Source: Betaproteobacteria bacterium (GTDB lineage Bacteria; Pseudomonadota; Gammaproteobacteria; Burkholderiales; SG8-39). Taken from it: a stretch of 64,000 bases of DNA. The translations under genes were made by a program, and so were the position numbers. Positions 61,214 to 64,000 of this stretch are shown here, piece by piece. Below the pieces are notes generated by a model. The model was not told where the DNA came from. It made no database searches and worked only from the letters and a program-made list of their open reading frames with translations. The stretch covers positions 21,908 through 85,907 of the forward strand of contig JAJDOG010000010.1 of NCBI GenBank assembly GCA_022340285.1, written 5' to 3'. Each line of letters begins with the position of its first letter. The stretch's first letter is position 1.

Positions 61214-61411
61214 GACGGTTAGACAGGGCCTTATGCAGCTTGAGCGCCAGCGGTCAGTCGCTCGAGCCGGTCCGCTCCGGCGCGTGCGCTGCGCGTCATC
61301 AGCTCGCGCCCGGTGATCGTCGCGCTCGCCGCGGGCGCGCTGCTGGCCCTCGGGCCGCGGCGCCGAGGATGCGGTCGTACTGACCTCGGCGAGGGCCCCA
61401 CGCTCACACGG

Positions 61412-61576
61412 TCATTTGCGACGCATCAGGCCCACGATAAGCGAAACGACGAACAGGAGGAGAAAAACGAAGAACAGGATCTTGGCGATTCCGACGGCGC
61501 TGGCCGCGATACCGGTAAAGCCGAAAAGCGCAGCGACGACCGCGATGATCAGAAACACGACGGCGTAATACAGCAT
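61412..61576 (-). CDS. DUF1328 small membrane protein
   Basis: A 54-residue protein found by reading the reverse strand. It starts [20 protein letters not shown], then [20 protein letters not shown] and ends in GLMRRK, the standard DUF1328 (YtjA-like) form with two membrane helices. Members are widespread and stress-associated, but their function is unknown. It has a gaaagg ribosome-binding site. Confidence 0.92.
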   Translation of the reverse strand: MLYYAVVFLIIAVVAALFGFTGIAASAVGIAKILFFVFLLLFVVSLIVGLMRRK

Positions 61577-61590
61577 TTTCTTTCCTTTCA

Positions 61591-61605
61591 TTGACGGTTA
61601 GTCAA
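61591..61605. promoter_or_regulatory. Short palindrome TTGAC-N5-GTCAA
   Basis: ttgac-ggtta-gtcaa lies 15 bp upstream of the DUF1328 start. It looks like a small operator. It resembles the FNR/Crp half-site TTGAT only loosely, and spacing differs by one base. Confidence 0.3.
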
Positions 61606-61938
61606 CAGGGCCCAATCATGTCTGAAGCTCGGTCTACCGTCACTCAACCTGCATGTCCTTCTTGAAGGATGGTACGCGCCATGTGCAGTCTTGGCTGACT
61701 CATCGATATTGGCACGGGAACTGGCGAAACCGCTCAACTGCGCCACGGCGTGCGCGCGGACGTCGCGCCGGTTCCGCGCAAGGAAGCCAGCATGACCTCA
61801 AGCGCACGAAACTATCGGACGTTATGCGCGCCGGCGCACGGAATGTCCAAGCCGAGACGCGTACAGTGGTACCTGGTGTCCAGTGAATCGCTTTCAACAC
61901 ATGAACCGATTCTGGTAACCCACACCAAAGGAAATCTA
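61606..61938. other. Intergenic region without recognised gene
   Basis: These roughly 330 bp hold only short frames with no family resemblance. The end supplies the ribosome-binding site for the 24-residue gene. Confidence 0.4.
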
Positions 61939-62013
61939 ATGAACAGCATCATCTGGCTCGTCGGCGCAATCGTCATCATCCTCTTTGTCTTATCGTATTT
62001 CGGGCTGCGCTAA
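61939..62013 (+). CDS. 24-residue membrane peptide
   Basis: MNSIIWLVGAIVIILFVLSY, then FGLR. It is a single hydrophobic helix with a short Arg tail, preceded by a good aaagga ribosome-binding site at correct spacing. Similar very small membrane proteins occur near stress genes in betaproteobacteria, but this is from memory and the function is unknown. Confidence 0.65.
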   Translation: MNSIIWLVGAIVIILFVLSYFGLR

Positions 62014-62190
62014 GGCGTCAAGAACATAACGACCCGCCCCGCGCGGTGGTTGCTAACCATTTCGCTTTTGGCCATCTCTCGCGTCTTCGCGGAAGGTGCG
62101 CGGCAGACGGCTGATGTCATCGTGACATTCACCGTTGACGGGTCCCATCCGGTCGGTAGCGGATAGACCAGCAGAGGCGGGAGCGAGAAC

Positions 62191-63033
62191 ATGCGACTGG
62201 GCGACCAGCGGGCCAGCGGCAACGTCGAGGATCGGCGCGGGATGCGTATGATTGGGGGCGGGTTGGGCGTCGGCGGAATCGTGGTCGTTCTCATCGCGTA
62301 CTTCCTCGGCTTCGACCCCGGCGCCGTGCTGAACGTGGCCGAGCAGGTTGCCCCCCAGCGCGAAGCGCGCGAGGCACCCAAGGGCGCGCCCACGGACGAG
62401 ATGGGGCAGTTCGTCGCCAAGATCCTCGGCAGCTCCGAGGAGGTCTGGGGCAAGATCTTCCAGCAGTCGAACAGGCAATACCGTCCCCCGACGCTCGTCC
62501 TCTACGACGGGCGAGTTCGCTCGGCCTGCGGCACGGGGCAATCGGCCATGGGCCCCTTTTACTGTCCTGGCGACGAGAAGCTCTACATCGACCTCGCGTT
62601 CTTCCGCGACTTGCAAACGCGCTTTCGTGCTCCCGGCGATTTCGCCCAGGCCTACGTGATCGCCCACGAGGTGGGCCACCACGTGCAAAAGCTCACCGGC
62701 ACGTTCCAGAAGATGGAAGCGGCGCGCGGTCGCGTCTCCCAGGGTGAATACAACCGAACTTCGGTGCGCATGGAGCTGCAGGCCGACTGTTACGCGGGTG
62801 TGTGGGGACACCACGCGGGCACCATGAATCAGCTGGACTCCGGCGACATCGCCGAAGCGCTCAACGCTGCGACGGCGATCGGAGACGATCGCCTGCAAAA
62901 GCAGACCCAGGGCCGCGTCGTGCCCGAGTCGTTCACTCACGGCTCATCGGAGCAACGCGTGCGCTGGTTCAAGCGTGGCATGGACTCGGGCCGCCCGAAG
63001 GACTGCGACACGTTCTCGACCAACTCGCTATAA
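62191..63033 (+). CDS. YpfJ-type neutral zinc metallopeptidase
   Basis: A 280-residue putative membrane metalloprotease. One helix (residues 22-42; GGGLGVGGIVVVLIAYFLGF) precedes the catalytic domain with YVIAHEVGHHVQKLTG (His159, HExxH-like HEVGH) and MELQADCYAGVWGHH with the third-ligand Glu. CGTGQSAMGPFYCPGDEKLY is also typical. The family (KPN_02809/YpfJ) is conserved, with unknown substrates. Confidence 0.92.
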   Translation: MRLGDQRASGNVEDRRGMRMIGGGLGVGGIVVVLIAYFLGFDPGAVLNVAEQVAPQREAREAPKGAPTDEMGQFVAKILGSSEEVWGKIFQQSNRQYRPPTLVLYDGRVRSACGTGQSAMGPFYCPGDEKLYIDLAFFRDLQTRFRAPGDFAQAYVIAHEVGHHVQKLTGTFQKMEAARGRVSQGEYNRTSVRMELQADCYAGVWGHHAGTMNQLDSGDIAEALNAATAIGDDRLQKQTQGRVVPESFTHGSSEQRVRWFKRGMDSGRPKDCDTFSTNSL

Positions 63034-63054
63034 CGGCCCCGAATCGCTCTCGGC

Positions 63055-63076
63055 CTCCCGTGCGATAGCGCACAGA
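63055..63076 (+). promoter_or_regulatory. CGCACAGA-type element, copy 3
   Basis: ctcccgt-gcgatag-cgcacaga ends 79 nt before ATG 63156. The stretch gtgcgaYagcgcacaga matches copy 1 at all but one position. Confidence 0.65.
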
Positions 63077-63155
63077 CAGATCTCGGTGCGAGGAAGGAAA
63101 CTGGAAGTCGCGCGCAATTTGACGCGTTACTGCATTGACCTCGAGGAAGATGATC

Positions 63156-63290
63156 ATGATGAAAAAGCTGCTTACGATGATGGCGCTCGCGGCATGGATT
63201 GCGCTGCTTGCTGGCTGCAACACGATGCACGGACTGGGAGAGGACATCTCGAAAGGTGGCGACAAGATTCAGGACAAGGCCCAGAGGTAG
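63156..63290 (+). CDS. Entericidin A/B family lipoprotein
   Basis: This 44-residue lipoprotein precursor (MMKKLLTMMALAAWIALLAG, lipobox LAGC) has the mature tail NTMHGLGEDISKGGDKIQDK. That is the entericidin pattern. An earlier ATG at 63150 touches the gaggaa ribosome-binding site, so ATG 63156 at normal spacing is preferred. Entericidins act as stress-linked toxin/antidote-like lipoproteins in E. coli; here only the single form is present. Confidence 0.92.
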   Translation: MMKKLLTMMALAAWIALLAGCNTMHGLGEDISKGGDKIQDKAQR

Positions 63291-63608
63291 CCGCGGGCCA
63301 GCAGCGCCGGTGTTGAAGCGAAATTAGCCGTATCGCTGCCGATACCCATTCGGACTCCCCGCACGACGGTCGCGGTGGAGACCTTCGACGCCGTCAATCC
63401 CAGAGTTGCTTTTTCCCGCATGCCCGTAGTCGTCTGTGGGAGTTCGTTGAACGTGCAGAGAAACCCGCTATGCACGCTGGCGCACAGAGCCGGCGCGTTG
63501 TGTGGCGTAGCTTGTCGATGTGAATCGTCCCGCGTCCACACGATTTCGCTGCTAGAGATTTCCACAGGCGCGCAGTCTTCTTTACTGATGTCAGTCAAAG
63601 GAATCACG
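63291..63608. other. Leader region of the collagen-like gene
   Basis: No gene is seen in these 318 bp. A CGCACAGA element at 63467-63488 is the only feature recognised. Confidence 0.5.
63467..63488 (+). promoter_or_regulatory. CGCACAGA-type element, copy 4
   Basis: gctatgc-acgctgg-cgcacaga ends 120 nt before ATG 63609. The right half is exact; the left half is weaker than in copies 1 and 2. Confidence 0.5.
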
Positions 63609-64000
63609 ATGAGAAATTCGATGTTATTGCAGAAGATGGTGAAACGTCCGCTGTTGCTTGCGGTTCTTGGGACGTTTGCCGTCGCGGGGTGCAGCACTAC
63701 CACTCCGCAACCCATCGCCCAGACGCCGGCCCCAAGCTATGTCGGTCCTGCCGGCGCTGCAGGGCCTGCCGGTCCGGTCGGCGCGCGAGGCCAGACAGGC
63801 GCAACCGGCGCGACCGGGGTGGCGATGGTAGGTCCCGCAGGCGCGACCGGTCCGGTCGGCCCCGCAGGCGTGCAAGGTCCGAGCGGCGCGACGGGCGACA
63901 CAGGCGCGATGGTGGTGGGTCGTGCCGGCGATGTCGGTCCTGCCGGTCCCGCTGGCGCGCAAGGTGCGACCGGGGAGACGGGCGCGCAAGGCTCGAGCCT
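63609..64000 (+). CDS. Collagen-like repeat lipoprotein, N-terminal part
   Basis: The gene runs off the right edge, leaving 130 codons. A signal peptide ends with lipobox VAGC ([13 protein letters not shown]). A Thr/Pro/Gln spacer follows, then Gly-X-Y triplets from about residue 46: [19 protein letters not shown] and on. Two breaks (GVAMV and GAMVV) interrupt the triplet register after eight triplets each. Such domains form trimeric rods in surface proteins. It probably is an outer-membrane-anchored stalk. The C-terminal head is outside the window. Confidence 0.88.
   Translation, partial: MRNSMLLQKMVKRPLLLAVLGTFAVAGCSTTTPQPIAQTPAPSYVGPAGAAGPAGPVGARGQTGATGATGVAMVGPAGATGPVGPAGVQGPSGATGDTGAMVVGRAGDVGPAGPAGAQGATGETGAQGSS

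Noticed and set aside
61591..61605. TTGAC-N5-GTCAA palindrome as an FNR box
   Set aside because: FNR boxes read TTGAT-N4-ATCAA. Both half-site and spacing differ, so it is listed only as a low-confidence palindrome.
63741..64000. Short periodic DNA repeats at the right edge considered as a CRISPR array
   Set aside because: The period is 9 bp units encoding Gly-X-Y triplets in an open frame. There are no spacers.

Overview
The window looks like a contiguous piece of a betaproteobacterial chromosome (Burkholderiales or a close relative). It is GC-rich and tightly packed, with Gram-negative envelope genes (lpxK, kdsB, lolA, exbBD), aceK next to icd, a K+-independent proton-pumping pyrophosphatase, and a MutL carrying the endonuclease-type C-terminus found in bacteria without MutH. 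Convergent and divergent gene pairs often overlap at their stop or start codons.

Left part (1-39.9 kb) is mostly core genome. It starts with icd (cut by the window edge) divergent from aceK, then a DUF192 protein, a PuuD-like membrane protein and xseA. An envelope/nucleotide run follows: exbB-exbD-lpxK-Trm112-kdsB-adk, then hppA. After a tract of hairpin repeats come ggt, mutL-miaA, a DedA protein, and tsaE-amiC divergent from queG. Next are an ECF sigma module with a putative anti-sigma protein and a lipoprotein, an ABC-F protein, rhlE, an SDR, a FemAB-like acetyltransferase, a P-II protein, an Smr protein and trxB. A Crp/Fnr regulator precedes ftsK-lolA-rarA-serS, and the 5-oxoprolinase operon pxpBCA closes this part. 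A methyltransferase of lower GC follows.

Middle part (41.1-55.8 kb) is best read as a genomic island. It starts at the 3' end of an intact tRNA-Ser(CGA) gene and ends at an exact 21-bp copy of that 3' end. No integrase is visible. The cargo is a TIR-domain membrane protein, an SRPBCC protein, two tandem desaturase-like enzymes, a GNAT enzyme, a TMEM164/YwaF-type membrane protein, a CocE-type hydrolase with an acyl-CoA ligase, a complete TRAP transporter (dctPQM) and a second, EntE-like AMP ligase. The last part suggests uptake and CoA activation of an organic, possibly aromatic, acid. A frameshifted EthD-like gene runs into the right-hand repeat.

Right part (55.8-64 kb) is a cluster of small envelope and stress proteins: conserved hypotheticals, two entericidin-like lipoproteins, CsbD, DUF1328, a 24-residue membrane peptide, a DUF1571 protein, a CDF metal transporter, a YpfJ-type metalloprotease, an alpha/beta hydrolase and a lipoprotein with collagen-like Gly-X-Y repeats. 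A shared upstream element (roughly CCTGTGT-N7-CGCACAGA) lies about 80 nt before the start codon of three of these genes, 120 nt before a fourth, and in degenerate form before a fifth, so they probably form one stress regulon. No rRNA, CRISPR array, insertion sequence or phage structural gene was recognised. All calls come from reading sequence and translations, without database searches.
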